64,000 bases of DNA, from positions 2,542,001-2,606,000 of the forward strand of contig OX595989.1 of NCBI GenBank assembly GCA_951394045.1, written 5' to 3'. Below the pieces are notes generated by a model, which was not told the origin of the DNA, did not search any database, and worked only from the letters and a program-made list of their open reading frames with translations. This document shows, piece after piece, positions 29,690 to 38,363 of the stretch. This DNA comes from Nitzschia sp. DOCU1 (taxonomy: Eukaryota; Bacillariophyta; Bacillariophyceae; Bacillariales; Bacillariaceae). The translations under genes and the position numbers were made by a program. Position 1 is the first letter of the stretch, and each line of letters begins with the position of its first letter.

Positions 29690-29965
29690 CCTCATGCCCC
29701 AGCTACGAAGGCAGCAACGAAGGACAGACCGCCCGACCAACAGATGCTCAGTACTGGACCAGCCAACGAGGCGGAAGATGAAGTGCGTATGCGTTGCCTC
29801 TCCATCTGGAGCCGGGCTCGGAACGAGAAACGAGATCAACAATGGCATCACAACCTTCATTCCCCTTGGTAGTATACTCTATCACAAGTCAGGTCTAGTT
29901 CGACGGTTACCGACGAGAACTTGTTTGATCGGCAAGGTCTAGCGGATTTTCTGTGAACTACGAAA
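29688..29965 (+). repeat. split direct repeat A2
   Basis: Second copy of A1 (278 bp), separated from B2 by 21 bp that include a (CCCA)n-like run at 29970-29986. Confidence 0.9.
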
Positions 29966-29986
29966 ATTTCTCCCACCCACCCACCC

Positions 29987-30431
29987 TGATTTATATGTTT
30001 GGCGAATGTTCTTTCGCCAGGTCGTATCCGTCTTGTGAAACGGAACGAGTAAGTTCGGCGACATGCGGGCAGTTCGGACTTGGCGTCGAAGTGGCCCTTC
30101 GACAAAGAGTTGATTCTTGCTGTTTCTAGGAACGCATGAATCGGGGGCAAACCGTGAGGAATGAGATCCATCTTAGATATGGATCCGGGCCCCCGTTACT
30201 ACGAACAAGCGCTTGTCGAAGCTCGCTACCGATTTCGTTTTGACTCAGTCGAGAGACTGAGGCGATGGGTCCTACTAGTCTAGGACATTTCAAAGAAGGA
30301 GGTCACGGGACCCACCCCTACTTTACGGGATTCATTATAGGATTCTAATTGGTCTAACTATTGTATGTGATTTATTGTACTACAGTCCACGTTGAGCAAG
30401 AAGAAGGTCGAAGAATGAAAGAGGCGATGCC
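29987..30431 (+). repeat. split direct repeat B2
   Basis: Second copy of B1; its right edge at GATGCC (30431) is the right end of the retrotransposon. The 30432-30715 flank holds no gene that I can support. Confidence 0.9.
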
Positions 30432-30715
30432 AAGAAAAAGATGGCGATGGAAAAACAGCAGAAGGGATGGTTCGCTTTTTTCGTTCGGCTTGGTCGAACG
30501 ACATCGAAGAAAACGGAAGGAGACGAATGAGTCATGGATCGACTTGGGCGACTCAAACGGTCTTGAAATGAAGTACTATTATCTATCGATCCCTTTCGAG
30601 GGAATGTAATACTATACAACGAAACTGACAAAGGGGAGGACCTGGTGCCACCATTCTAGCTGCTAGCAGTACTGCTACAAGAAATAAGTTTAGCATATCT
30701 TATTACTTTCAAACC

Positions 30716-32245
30716 CTAGTAGCGCTGAATTGGGGAGTCCGTCGTGTTGGTGGTGGCCTTTGTGCTATTTTGAGCATCAATGGCAGTAGCCAGTAGTGAA
30801 AAAGTTGCATTTGTGAATGGACGTTGGATGTGATCAAGCCATATTTCGTACATCGCGGCACCTCCTCTGCCCAATTTCAGTGGATGAAACATGCCCCAGT
30901 CCGAGGACGAGCGTATGCAGTTCATCAGCATACTGTCTGTGCCCCTTGTCGTGTTATTTGGTGGCCCCCAGGATGTACACAATGGGACGTCATTAAGTTT
31001 TGGAGTATCCACAACATCATCAAGATTGGGTTCGTTTTGAGGCCTTTCGTTCGGTACCATTGACTTCTTCTTCGCCGCCTGAATTACCCACTGGACGATT
31101 GTGGGAATCGCGCATTCAAGAAAGACTTCGTTTCTCAATTGTGGTCTAGCTGCTTGCTCAAACAGTTTGGTGTACTTTAACGGCATGTAAAGGAAATCGG
31201 ACTGGTGGAATCCGGGAAAAGAAAATCGATAAGAGTTCCGAGAAATAACTTCCGAGGTCAAATTTGGGCCACGACTTCTATTACTGGGGATGTCTGTCTC
31301 GTTCTCAGACAAGGCAGGACGTCTCGAGTAGTCTGAAAATAGTTCCCACCAGGTCTCGTCATATTGGGAGAGCATACGAACCTGCTGTGGAAGGCAATCA
31401 TTCCAATGGTCCCACCATGGTGGGGAAAGCTTGTTTTTTAGCATGACCCATGAATTCACCCGATTGCTGGTAGGAGTTTCAAAATAGAAATCAGGTGAAA
31501 TCCGAGATTCTTCCGTGCCGTTGGACCATCTCCACCGATGATGCTCGACGTAGATTGAGTATTCAATATGGTTTTGAGTAGCATTCGACTCTGGTATTCT
31601 CGGATATGGTGTGCGTATAATTGTATTGACAGGAGCCGTCTTGTCGCCCTCAAAGAACAACCTTGTGATATTCGTTAGAGCATCGTCGTGTAAATAGAGG
31701 ACACCATCGATTTTGTCCATGCGAGATGCATCATCTTTGTTCTCTGTCCGATTATAGTAGTCCAGCAAAGTTTCCATGAGATTCTCGGTGGGTGAAACGT
31801 ATCCCCTATCAGAGGCACCCTTGCGAACTTGGATTCCCGCTGCATTAAGTTCGTCGATTGTTTCAACTGAAAATGGCCCAGCAGCAACAATATGTTTGAA
31901 GTATTTCCACCATATCTTGGCCCACAACTTCACAAGAACAGGGCCCACGTCATAGTTAAACTGACCCATGAGAACTACGTTCGACATGGGATATCGAGAA
32001 GAAGGTGGCGCACCGTCAAGAACAAGTGAGTCGCCGGTATCTCCTGCTGCTGTTTCCATTCCACTGGAGTTGTTCTTGTTGCTGTCGGTAGCATTATTCG
32101 CATGTTGTTCCACTGGAGCAGCGTTCTTGGGCGTGGAATTTGCTAGTGAATCATGATTCGTGTTGAGACTTGGTTGTGTGGTCAGAAGTGCATCATCGTT
32201 CTTCGCCAGCACGGGTTGCCTCATAGTAGGAGTAGCACTACGCAT
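30716..32245 (-). CDS. glycosyltransferase-like lumenal protein, 5' end uncertain
   Basis: 509 residues from ATG 32245. A Ser/Asn-rich stem (residues 1-80) leads into a globular domain with YPMSNVVLMGQFNYD, KIDGVLYLHDDALTNITRLF (a DxD-like pattern, about 185) and KYTKLFEQAARPQLRNEVFLECAIPTIVQW (cut). Many N-glycosylation sequons (NRT, NIT, NAT, NGT, NET, NRS, NLT) suggest the secretory pathway. Upstream of the ATG the same frame reads a hydrophobic segment (GFIQFFYLCYAYLF) without an in-frame ATG, so a type II anchor may be supplied by an unplaced upstream exon. A Golgi glycosyltransferase is the best guess; no known family is firmly matched. Confidence 0.6.
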   Translation of the reverse strand: MRSATPTMRQPVLAKNDDALLTTQPSLNTNHDSLANSTPKNAAPVEQHANNATDSNKNNSSGMETAAGDTGDSLVLDGAPPSSRYPMSNVVLMGQFNYDVGPVLVKLWAKIWWKYFKHIVAAGPFSVETIDELNAAGIQVRKGASDRGYVSPTENLMETLLDYYNRTENKDDASRMDKIDGVLYLHDDALTNITRLFFEGDKTAPVNTIIRTPYPRIPESNATQNHIEYSIYVEHHRWRWSNGTEESRISPDFYFETPTSNRVNSWVMLKNKLSPPWWDHWNDCLPQQVRMLSQYDETWWELFSDYSRRPALSENETDIPSNRSRGPNLTSEVISRNSYRFSFPGFHQSDFLYMPLKYTKLFEQAARPQLRNEVFLECAIPTIVQWVIQAAKKKSMVPNERPQNEPNLDDVVDTPKLNDVPLCTSWGPPNNTTRGTDSMLMNCIRSSSDWGMFHPLKLGRGGAAMYEIWLDHIQRPFTNATFSLLATAIDAQNSTKATTNTTDSPIQRY

Positions 32246-32749
32246 CACTCTCTCTCCAAAGAGATATGCATAGCAAAGATAAAAGAATTGGATGAACCCT
32301 GCGCCAGTGCGGGCCGGGCGGTGGATTGCGATCAGACGGTGACGGAGGAGGAGACGACGTCACGCTAGTAGATGTGCTTGCTTGTTGGCTACTAAACGAC
32401 AACAAAAGCTGTACCTGTCTGCTGCAAGTGGTTATAAACCTTCTTCTTTCAATTTGTTGATTCGACGAGAGTCGGCCTGATGGCCCTTAAACAATCAACG
32501 CGGGAGGCTGACGTTTATTGCCGCTCTAGCTAGCGGCAATAAGATACACCGAGAGCCTCGTCTCTTGTGTCAAATGCATGCATCGTCTCGTGTCCACAAA
32601 CGGCGCCCTTCGCCCCAAAGTTTACAGCATCGTCGGCGTCTCTATCAAAGAAAGGATGGCACAGGGAAGACGATTTCGTTGAGGTTCGGAAGATATGCGT
32701 TGATCATAAAAGAGCCATTGGTAACAAGTCATTTGTTCCCTGGTAAGAG
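32246..32749. other. intergenic region between two minus-strand genes
   Basis: May hold a 5' exon of the gene at 30716-32245: an acceptor-like GGCGCAG and a donor-like CAGGTACAG occur in the right order on the minus strand. Contains AGCGGCAATAA-type inverted bits near 32520-32540. Otherwise no gene seen. Confidence 0.3.
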
Positions 32750-32880
32750 CACCCACTAGAACGGTGTAGCAGGCCTTGACTGCTGGCACGCTATGTTGCA
32801 CATAGCCAAATTGCATTTCCCCGTCTTCATGATTGTCCATCGGGATTTTCACCGCCCCGCATCTTGCAAATTAGCCACAA
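32750..32880 (-). pseudogene. decayed partial copy of the neighbouring toroid-protein gene
   Basis: The minus strand encodes DGEMQFGYVQHSVPAVKACY, matching DGEVRVDYVQHAVSAVIAYE near the C-terminus of the gene at 32964-34418; the nucleotide similarity starts at AATTTGCAAG and covers about 120 bp. Only this C-terminal piece is present, with no start or other domain, so it is a duplicated remnant. Confidence 0.6.
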
Positions 32881-32963
32881 CCAAAGTAAAAGATTTGACG
32901 GCGCAACGTTGTCTTGCGACAAAAAGACGTCTGGTAATATAATCCACACTGTCTTTCGTTGGG

Positions 32964-34418
32964 CTACTCAACATGTCGGCGTGCCTTTTGACCTCTTGAG
33001 CGTTGAAGAACCCACAACACAAGAAATGCGACCACGACAAAGCCCAGCATCAACATGAGGCCTTCGTGGATTGCAGGATGAAAAATATCTGTTAATGAAG
33101 ACGATGATGATGATCCGGCGTTGAGGATGTGGGTTTCGTAGGCGATAACTGCGGACACGGCATGTTGCACATAGTCAACCCTTACTTCCCCGTCATCATG
33201 ATATTGTACGGGAAATTTTACTGGAACCGCCCCTTGCAAATTGTTTTCCTCGGATTGTTGTTGCGCTTGCAGCAAAAAGTTAATGCTGAGTTCTATATCA
33301 TGGAGCATTCGATCTCGGAGTGGTACAACTTTGTGCTCGTCTTCGTCGAGAAACATTTCATGGTCTTTGACAAAGGTATAGGCCGCCAAGAATCCCTCCA
33401 TGCGGGTAGCAGTGGGGCAGGTACGGCGATCAAGGGTATGACATCCGTTGTGCTCTTCCAGCTCTTTTTCCGTGGCAGATATCAAAATGCTTTGGACTAC
33501 CCGTACTGCATGATTGTATACTAGCCAATATTCGATGGAATCTGGGTCAATTTGGGGAAGTAATCGTGCGGATGCAAGCAAGGCCCAGTGGTCGGGTTCA
33601 ATTTTGTCCAAAGGCATTGTCCTTCGAAGCTGTTCCAAGTATAGGAGGGTTTCCGTCGCTGCATGAAGCCACTTGACTCGATAGTTCGGGTCGGTCTCCA
33701 GCTCGGATAGGTAGACCAGCCCAAGTGCTGCTTCTCCTGGATAGTATAGCGATGTCCAAGAATCATCTTTTCCCAGTTTCGAGCCAAATCGACTAGAAAA
33801 GGATCCATCTTCCTTTTGCAAATAGACAATAAAATTACCAATTTGCCTCATATACTCCACCTGCGTCGTCCCGGGGGCTACAAGTTCAGCGTTGCACAAG
33901 GCAATGAGACCCAGCCCCGCACCTCCCAGCTTGGCCCGTAACGGCCCATTGCTGGGGTCGGCATGTGTAGTTTCCCACGGCGCCAACATGCCTGCCATAT
34001 ATGTTCCATCATTGGCCACGGTATCCGGAACAGGTCCAATCGCATGGCTTTTGAGATAGTGAACGCCTCGTAGAATGGCTTCTTTCACTTGATGATTAGG
34101 CCGGCGCTGATAGGATACTGCCAAGGCATAAATGGCGCCATTGTGTCGTAACAAATTGTAGCTTTTCTGAGGCCTCTTGTCAAATCCATCCAATTGCAAC
34201 TCTTGTCCCAGATAAGTGATATAGGTGAATTTTCCTGGAAATTCCGGATCCTGTTCCTCGGTATGAGAGACTCGCACCAAATAAGACGTGGCATAGTCAA
34301 TGAACGTATCGACTCGCTGGGCCGATAGAGGCACCGCCAATGCTGCGGGAAAAGTGACGAGGAGGATGAACAAAACCGATGCGGCGGTGCCAAGGCACAA
34401 GGAGAAAGAAAGCCTCAT
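32964..34418 (-). CDS. type I membrane protein with alpha/alpha-toroid fold
   Basis: 484 residues: signal peptide (ASVLFILLVTFPAALA, cleavage near residue 28), an exposed helical domain with hairpin repeats (LLRHNGAIYALAVSYQ, LGGAGLGLIALCNAEL, WTSLYYPGEAALGLVYLSEL, DHWALLASARLLPQ) and a C-terminal anchor (LMLMLGFVVVAFLVLWVL) with a basic tail. The repeated pattern and the SLYYPGEAALGL block are typical of six-hairpin/terpenoid-cyclase-like toroids known from bacterial polysaccharide and uncharacterised proteins. The lumenal domain may act on glycans, but this is inference. A poly-Ser run precedes the anchor. A partial copy lies just downstream. Confidence 0.7.
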   Translation of the reverse strand: MRLSFSLCLGTAASVLFILLVTFPAALAVPLSAQRVDTFIDYATSYLVRVSHTEEQDPEFPGKFTYITYLGQELQLDGFDKRPQKSYNLLRHNGAIYALAVSYQRRPNHQVKEAILRGVHYLKSHAIGPVPDTVANDGTYMAGMLAPWETTHADPSNGPLRAKLGGAGLGLIALCNAELVAPGTTQVEYMRQIGNFIVYLQKEDGSFSSRFGSKLGKDDSWTSLYYPGEAALGLVYLSELETDPNYRVKWLHAATETLLYLEQLRRTMPLDKIEPDHWALLASARLLPQIDPDSIEYWLVYNHAVRVVQSILISATEKELEEHNGCHTLDRRTCPTATRMEGFLAAYTFVKDHEMFLDEDEHKVVPLRDRMLHDIELSINFLLQAQQQSEENNLQGAVPVKFPVQYHDDGEVRVDYVQHAVSAVIAYETHILNAGSSSSSSLTDIFHPAIHEGLMLMLGFVVVAFLVLWVLQRSRGQKARRHVE

Positions 34419-34798
34419 GCTGGATTTACAAAGGCTACGATATCCTCTTTTGTTCCACCACTCCTGAATTCAATGCTTCTCGAACGATAGTGATAATGGA
34501 AAGAGATGTTTTTGCCACCGAGACGATCGAGACAGCCTCCACTGATCATGTTCGAGCGTGACAGGCGCAGCGCGCCGGTCGGGATTATGTTCTCCCTCCG
34601 AGGAAAAAGGGGGGAATCCAGACAAAAGGCTTCGATGATTCATTCGATTCGTTCCGAAAGAAAGTTTCGCAAAAAAGCCAAGGGACGATGACGACCACGA
34701 TGACAGCGATACGTCGGCATGTTCCACATCCACGCCGCAAGTCGCATAAATCAAACACCCCCAATTTGTTGATTCTGGAACTACTATTCTACACAAAA
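34419..34798. other. divergent promoter region
   Basis: Between a minus-strand and a plus-strand start. No further ORF or known element identified. Confidence 0.4.
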
Positions 34799-35098
34799 AT
34801 GAGTTCTTCTTCTTCTTATTGTCAACTGGAAGTAAACAGTCTCGACGGCCGCAAGGTTATCTTTGAACAAATTTCTGCCACCGACACGTCCATTGAAGAT
34901 GTCTTTGGCATGGTGCAAACCGTCGAAGAGCCGGGCAGTCAATGGAAACTCATGGCGGTGGTCAACGGACGGCTGGTACCACTGCATTGGGCAGAACGAG
35001 ATCGAAAATTGTCCGACGTTGGCCTGCAAGGAAACGATGAACGATATCGAATCGAAGTGTGTCTGGCATGGGCAGAATTGAAAAAAGTTCTCACGTAA
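34799..35098 (+). CDS. small hypothetical protein, 3' end may be spliced
   Basis: 99 codons from ATG 34799: a poly-Ser N-terminus and then an alternating beta/alpha pattern (LEVNSLDGRKVIFEQI, WKLMAVVNGRLVPL, YRIEVCLAW) that looks like a compact ubiquitin-like (beta-grasp) fold, though I recognise no family. The stop codon TAA is part of a perfect donor GTAAGT at 35095, so the real gene may splice on; one possible acceptor is GGAACAG near 35200. The following 280 bp contain no other gene. Confidence 0.5.
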   Translation: MSSSSSYCQLEVNSLDGRKVIFEQISATDTSIEDVFGMVQTVEEPGSQWKLMAVVNGRLVPLHWAERDRKLSDVGLQGNDERYRIEVCLAWAELKKVLT

Positions 35099-35379
35099 GT
35101 TGCGGGGTGGCAAGAAGGTGGCTACCGCTACGCATATATCGACTGCTACCCGAGCCAGAAAAACCACGGAGTTGTGATTGCCGAGACCTACGGAACAGGA
35201 TGGCGTTTTCGACTACTGTCTGGCTGAGTTGCCTTGTTTTTTGCGTCTAACGACGCTACGTCTAAGGGGGATAGACGCAAAAGATAGACACATTCTCGCT
35301 GTGAATGGTGGTGAGAAGGTGCCAAATATGGATGCATACAGTAATGCGCCGAAGTAGTAGAGGGGTTTGTCGCGGTCTA

Positions 35380-36228
35380 CTACTTGTTTGAAGTCGTATG
35401 GATCGACAATATGGTCGTCATGCTATGTTGCGTGCACGGGATGTTGTTTGGTTCATTTACAAAACCAGCAAAGGAACTTGGGCCCAGTTCGCCATGTGCA
35501 AACATTCCGTACACCCGTGGAGACACCGTGCCGGGGAATGCTTGAGCGGTTTGAGTTGGTTCAATGTGCTCTTCCCCATACAAATTGACTCCTCGAGTAA
35601 AGCACGGGAAAATACCTACGGACCCAGTGGCAGTGAACCCAGATGGCATTTTCTCAAGAAGAGCAGCTGTCGCTGAATCCGCATTATCCGTGAAAATAGC
35701 AACACCCGTAGGTTCCTTGCCTGTATCTGCAATCCAAAAGTAGGGAACAGATTTCAAGTCGCCGCTATCCAATAACCATGTTGCCTTTGTGATTCCTCCA
35801 AAATGAACAGGTGCCTTGCTTCTATCTTTTCCCCATGCTCCTGACTGATCCGCAATAACCATCATACTGGACGCGTTGTTTGGAAAATCCTTGGTCGTTC
35901 CACACACTACGGTTCCGTCGTTGGACGATGCAATCCCTATCGCCAAGCATCCCGTGCCACCACTCCCACCACTATATCCATATTCTTGCCCTCGTCCCTT
36001 CTCCATAAGTTCAATATTTTTCCCAAGTTCTTCATCATATCCAAGTATTCCATAGGTTTCTGATAAGAAGACTGGACACTTTAGTTCTTTCGCTGCCTTG
36101 ACAAGCTCGTCATGGTCGACCCCCAAACTCAACAGGACCAGGGCATCCAGAGGAAGAAGCGACTGTAGCTTAGTTGCCAGTAACGATGTGGCTGCTGCGC
36201 CTTGGACCAGAAAGGACTTGACAATCAT
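35380..36228 (-). CDS. FIST-domain protein (FBXO22-like C-terminal domain)
   Basis: 282 residues. The C-terminal half has the FIST_C signature: GIFPCFTRGVNLYGEEHIEP (about residue 205-225), then VYGMFAHGELGPSSFAGF near 240-258. The N-terminal half has the FIST_N-type beta strands and a Gly-rich loop (YGYSGGSGGTGCLAIG). FIST domains are sensory domains in bacteria and occur behind an F-box in eukaryotic FBXO22; no F-box is visible here. Ligand and partner are unknown. Divergent from the 2OG oxygenase at 36738. Confidence 0.8.
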   Translation of the reverse strand: MIVKSFLVQGAAATSLLATKLQSLLPLDALVLLSLGVDHDELVKAAKELKCPVFLSETYGILGYDEELGKNIELMEKGRGQEYGYSGGSGGTGCLAIGIASSNDGTVVCGTTKDFPNNASSMMVIADQSGAWGKDRSKAPVHFGGITKATWLLDSGDLKSVPYFWIADTGKEPTGVAIFTDNADSATAALLEKMPSGFTATGSVGIFPCFTRGVNLYGEEHIEPTQTAQAFPGTVSPRVYGMFAHGELGPSSFAGFVNEPNNIPCTQHSMTTILSIHTTSNK

Positions 36229-36737
36229 GTGGAGAGACTTGGCTTTCTGCGGACATGAAAAGGCAAAAGCGGTCGTTTCTGATGACTGCTGTCACGAAAA
36301 GCGCATTTTGGATTCTCCCAACTTGACGCGGGACACAATCCGTGATCCAAACGAGACAATTTAGATTACATAACGATTTTTTGGAAAGGTGACATAAAAG
36401 TCACTTTATCCAAACCAGGCTTATTTTCTTCCGTCAAACAATTAACGGCACAAATGTCTGAGTTGCACTTTGGGGCGCCAGCCGATCAGTCTTGCGACCG
36501 TCCGCTTGCTTCGCCACAAAATTCTGGTTGGCCAATGAAACCAGCGAACAACAACTCACACGCACGAAGACTCGACTACCGGTACCAGTATGGGGCGGGG
36601 ATGCCGGGTGGCAGAAAAGTCCCAACAGTGAAGTGTCAAAATTCATCCGCGTAGATGTCCGTGAGTCTCTCGACGTCTTTTTTAAATGCTTCAAAGCGCT
36701 GATTCGACATTCCAAAAGTAACTGCTGTTGAGCTGTG
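36229..36737. other. divergent promoter region
   Basis: About 500 bp between the FIST gene (minus) and the PhyH-type gene (plus). It contains a CCAAT box in TTGGCCAATGAAA near 36530; no other gene. Confidence 0.4.
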
Positions 36738-37952
36738 ATGATGAGTTCTCGAAAGCCTGTCTACAGACTCGCAGGAACTTTCGCTTTGCTTTCGATTCTT
36801 TGCATCGTTCCAGCACCGGCGGAGGGATTCTTGGCAAAGGCATTCTGCTCGACGACTCCACCATCACGACGAGCAAAACAAACAATTCATTATGTTTCGG
36901 CAAGGGATTTGTTGTATCAGGATCAACAAGAAGCTATGTTGCGAAGGGCCCTGGTCGAAAAGGAACTATTGGAATCCAAACGAAAACCAAAGGCGTTGGA
37001 GGCACCGAAACTCAAGCCACAACCTCCCAAATCGGGCACTGGGTTCGGTGCGAATGCGGCCGCCGCTATGAATAAATCGACGAGATTAGGAGCTGAACAA
37101 GCCAAAGTCATTCAACGAGATGGTGTTCTGCGAGTGGATAATGTATTGTCAGAAGAAACGGCGGATAAATTGCGCAAGTACCTGTTGAATCAGCAGCAAA
37201 AAGCGAACGAAGCGACCGAAAAAGATCCTTCCAAGTCACAGCTATTTTATGGAGTAGAACAGTCGAGAAAAAATCGTTGTGACATGCACTTGAGTCTTTC
37301 TCGGAGAGGAATCGAACTCAATGGTGGTGATGACTCGCCGGACACTTCCGAACATGCAGTGGCTGATGCTTTGCAAGAGATTCTTGGCGAAGAAGGCACG
37401 CTACGGGCAGTTTATGAGAATCTGGTCACCAAAGAAGGCGAATTTTATGAGTTGGCGGGAATCATTACCAATCCAGGAAGCTATCGTCAAATGATCCACC
37501 CCGACTTGCCATTTCAAAAGGAAGCTCCCCTGTATGTGGTGTTCTTGGCGTTGCAGGATGTCACCGAAGAAATGGGCCCAACGTCCTTTCTTCTCAAAAC
37601 CCACACAGCCAAGGCGATTGAAATTTTCAAGGGTGGTGATCTGGACGCCAAAGATCAGCAACTTCTCAACGCAGACTGTCGCATGGCCACATTGAATAAA
37701 GGCGATGCCGTCCTCTTTGACGCCCGAGTCCTCCATTGCGGAGGTGCCAACGATCCCGACAAGGGTGATACACGCGTAATGTTCAACTTTTCCTTTCGCA
37801 ATCCCAATGTGCAAGGTGACTTGGGGTACAAAGGATCAATCATGCCTGGATATGTAGGGGCAATGACCTTGGGCGATATTGGTCGAGCCCTGGCGAGGTA
37901 CTCTGAAGGGGAACAAGACCCATTTTCTCAATATGGCAATGGTTTACCGTAA
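36738..37952 (+). CDS. phytanoyl-CoA dioxygenase-type 2OG-Fe(II) oxygenase, secreted or plastid-targeted
   Basis: 404 residues. Iron ligands: H-x-D in MIHPDLPF (about residue 254) and the distal His in DARVLHCGGAND (about 333); Arg in DTRVMFNFSFR (about 347) should bind the 2-oxoglutarate carboxylate. The N-terminus is a signal peptide (FALLSILCIVPAPAEG) followed by FLAKAF, a weaker form of the plastid cleavage motif, and then a Lys/Pro-rich linker. Substrate unknown; PhyH relatives hydroxylate lipids and small metabolites. Start ATG at 36738 (a GTG precedes). A second, distantly related 2OG oxygenase is at 42474-43547. Confidence 0.85.
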   Translation: MMSSRKPVYRLAGTFALLSILCIVPAPAEGFLAKAFCSTTPPSRRAKQTIHYVSARDLLYQDQQEAMLRRALVEKELLESKRKPKALEAPKLKPQPPKSGTGFGANAAAAMNKSTRLGAEQAKVIQRDGVLRVDNVLSEETADKLRKYLLNQQQKANEATEKDPSKSQLFYGVEQSRKNRCDMHLSLSRRGIELNGGDDSPDTSEHAVADALQEILGEEGTLRAVYENLVTKEGEFYELAGIITNPGSYRQMIHPDLPFQKEAPLYVVFLALQDVTEEMGPTSFLLKTHTAKAIEIFKGGDLDAKDQQLLNADCRMATLNKGDAVLFDARVLHCGGANDPDKGDTRVMFNFSFRNPNVQGDLGYKGSIMPGYVGAMTLGDIGRALARYSEGEQDPFSQYGNGLP

Positions 37953-38363
37953 CAACAATAATAGCTTCACTTCGGTTGCCGATGTGCAAACATTCAACAT
38001 GGATACAGATTCAAGCAAGCGTACCAGGTAGATCTATACAGATGCCAAAGTGCCTGGCAGAGCAAGCAACAATCATCGCACGCTGGCGGTTGCACAGTGC
38101 GTCGTCACCCTCAGCCACGGCGCGCTGAATTCGATACGCGAAGATAAAGTATTGTCGATGTGATGCCGGCCAATAGCTACACCGTGTCGACGGACTGACA
38201 TCAGGCATATCTTCAGTTCGGTGTCTTGGTATGCCGTTCTACTCTAGTAGCTACGTTAGACTGTGCTCCTTCCGGTGGGACTCTACTAGACGCAAGAGAG
38301 CCCGCTCTTGAGGCGAAGAAGCAAAGAGATTCCAAATTGTGGAATGTGCTAGAATTGTGAGCA
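37953..38363. other. convergent 3' intergenic region
   Basis: Between the stop of the PhyH-type gene and the stop of the sulfotransferase gene. Nothing recognised. Confidence 0.4.

Larger units (their letters stand above)
21333..30431 (+). mobile_element. YR retrotransposon (DIRS order, Ngaro/PAT-like), apparently intact
   Basis: A 9.1-kb element with three long ORFs on the plus strand: Gag-like (21678-23972), RT-RNase H (23988-27734) and tyrosine recombinase (about 27664-29136). It has no LTRs, protease or DDE integrase. Its ends form split direct repeats in the order A1 (21333-21610), ORFs, B1 (29245-29689), A2 (29688-29965), B2 (29987-30431). This is the arrangement described for Ngaro and PAT elements, which integrate through a circular intermediate by the recombinase. 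All ORFs are open and the repeat copies look identical where compared, so insertion is recent. No target duplication was found, as expected for YR elements. Confidence 0.9.

Noticed and set aside
21333..30431. LTR retrotransposon interpretation of the direct repeats
   Set aside because: The repeats are split (A1 ... B1-A2-B2), there is no protease or DDE integrase, and a tyrosine recombinase ORF is present.
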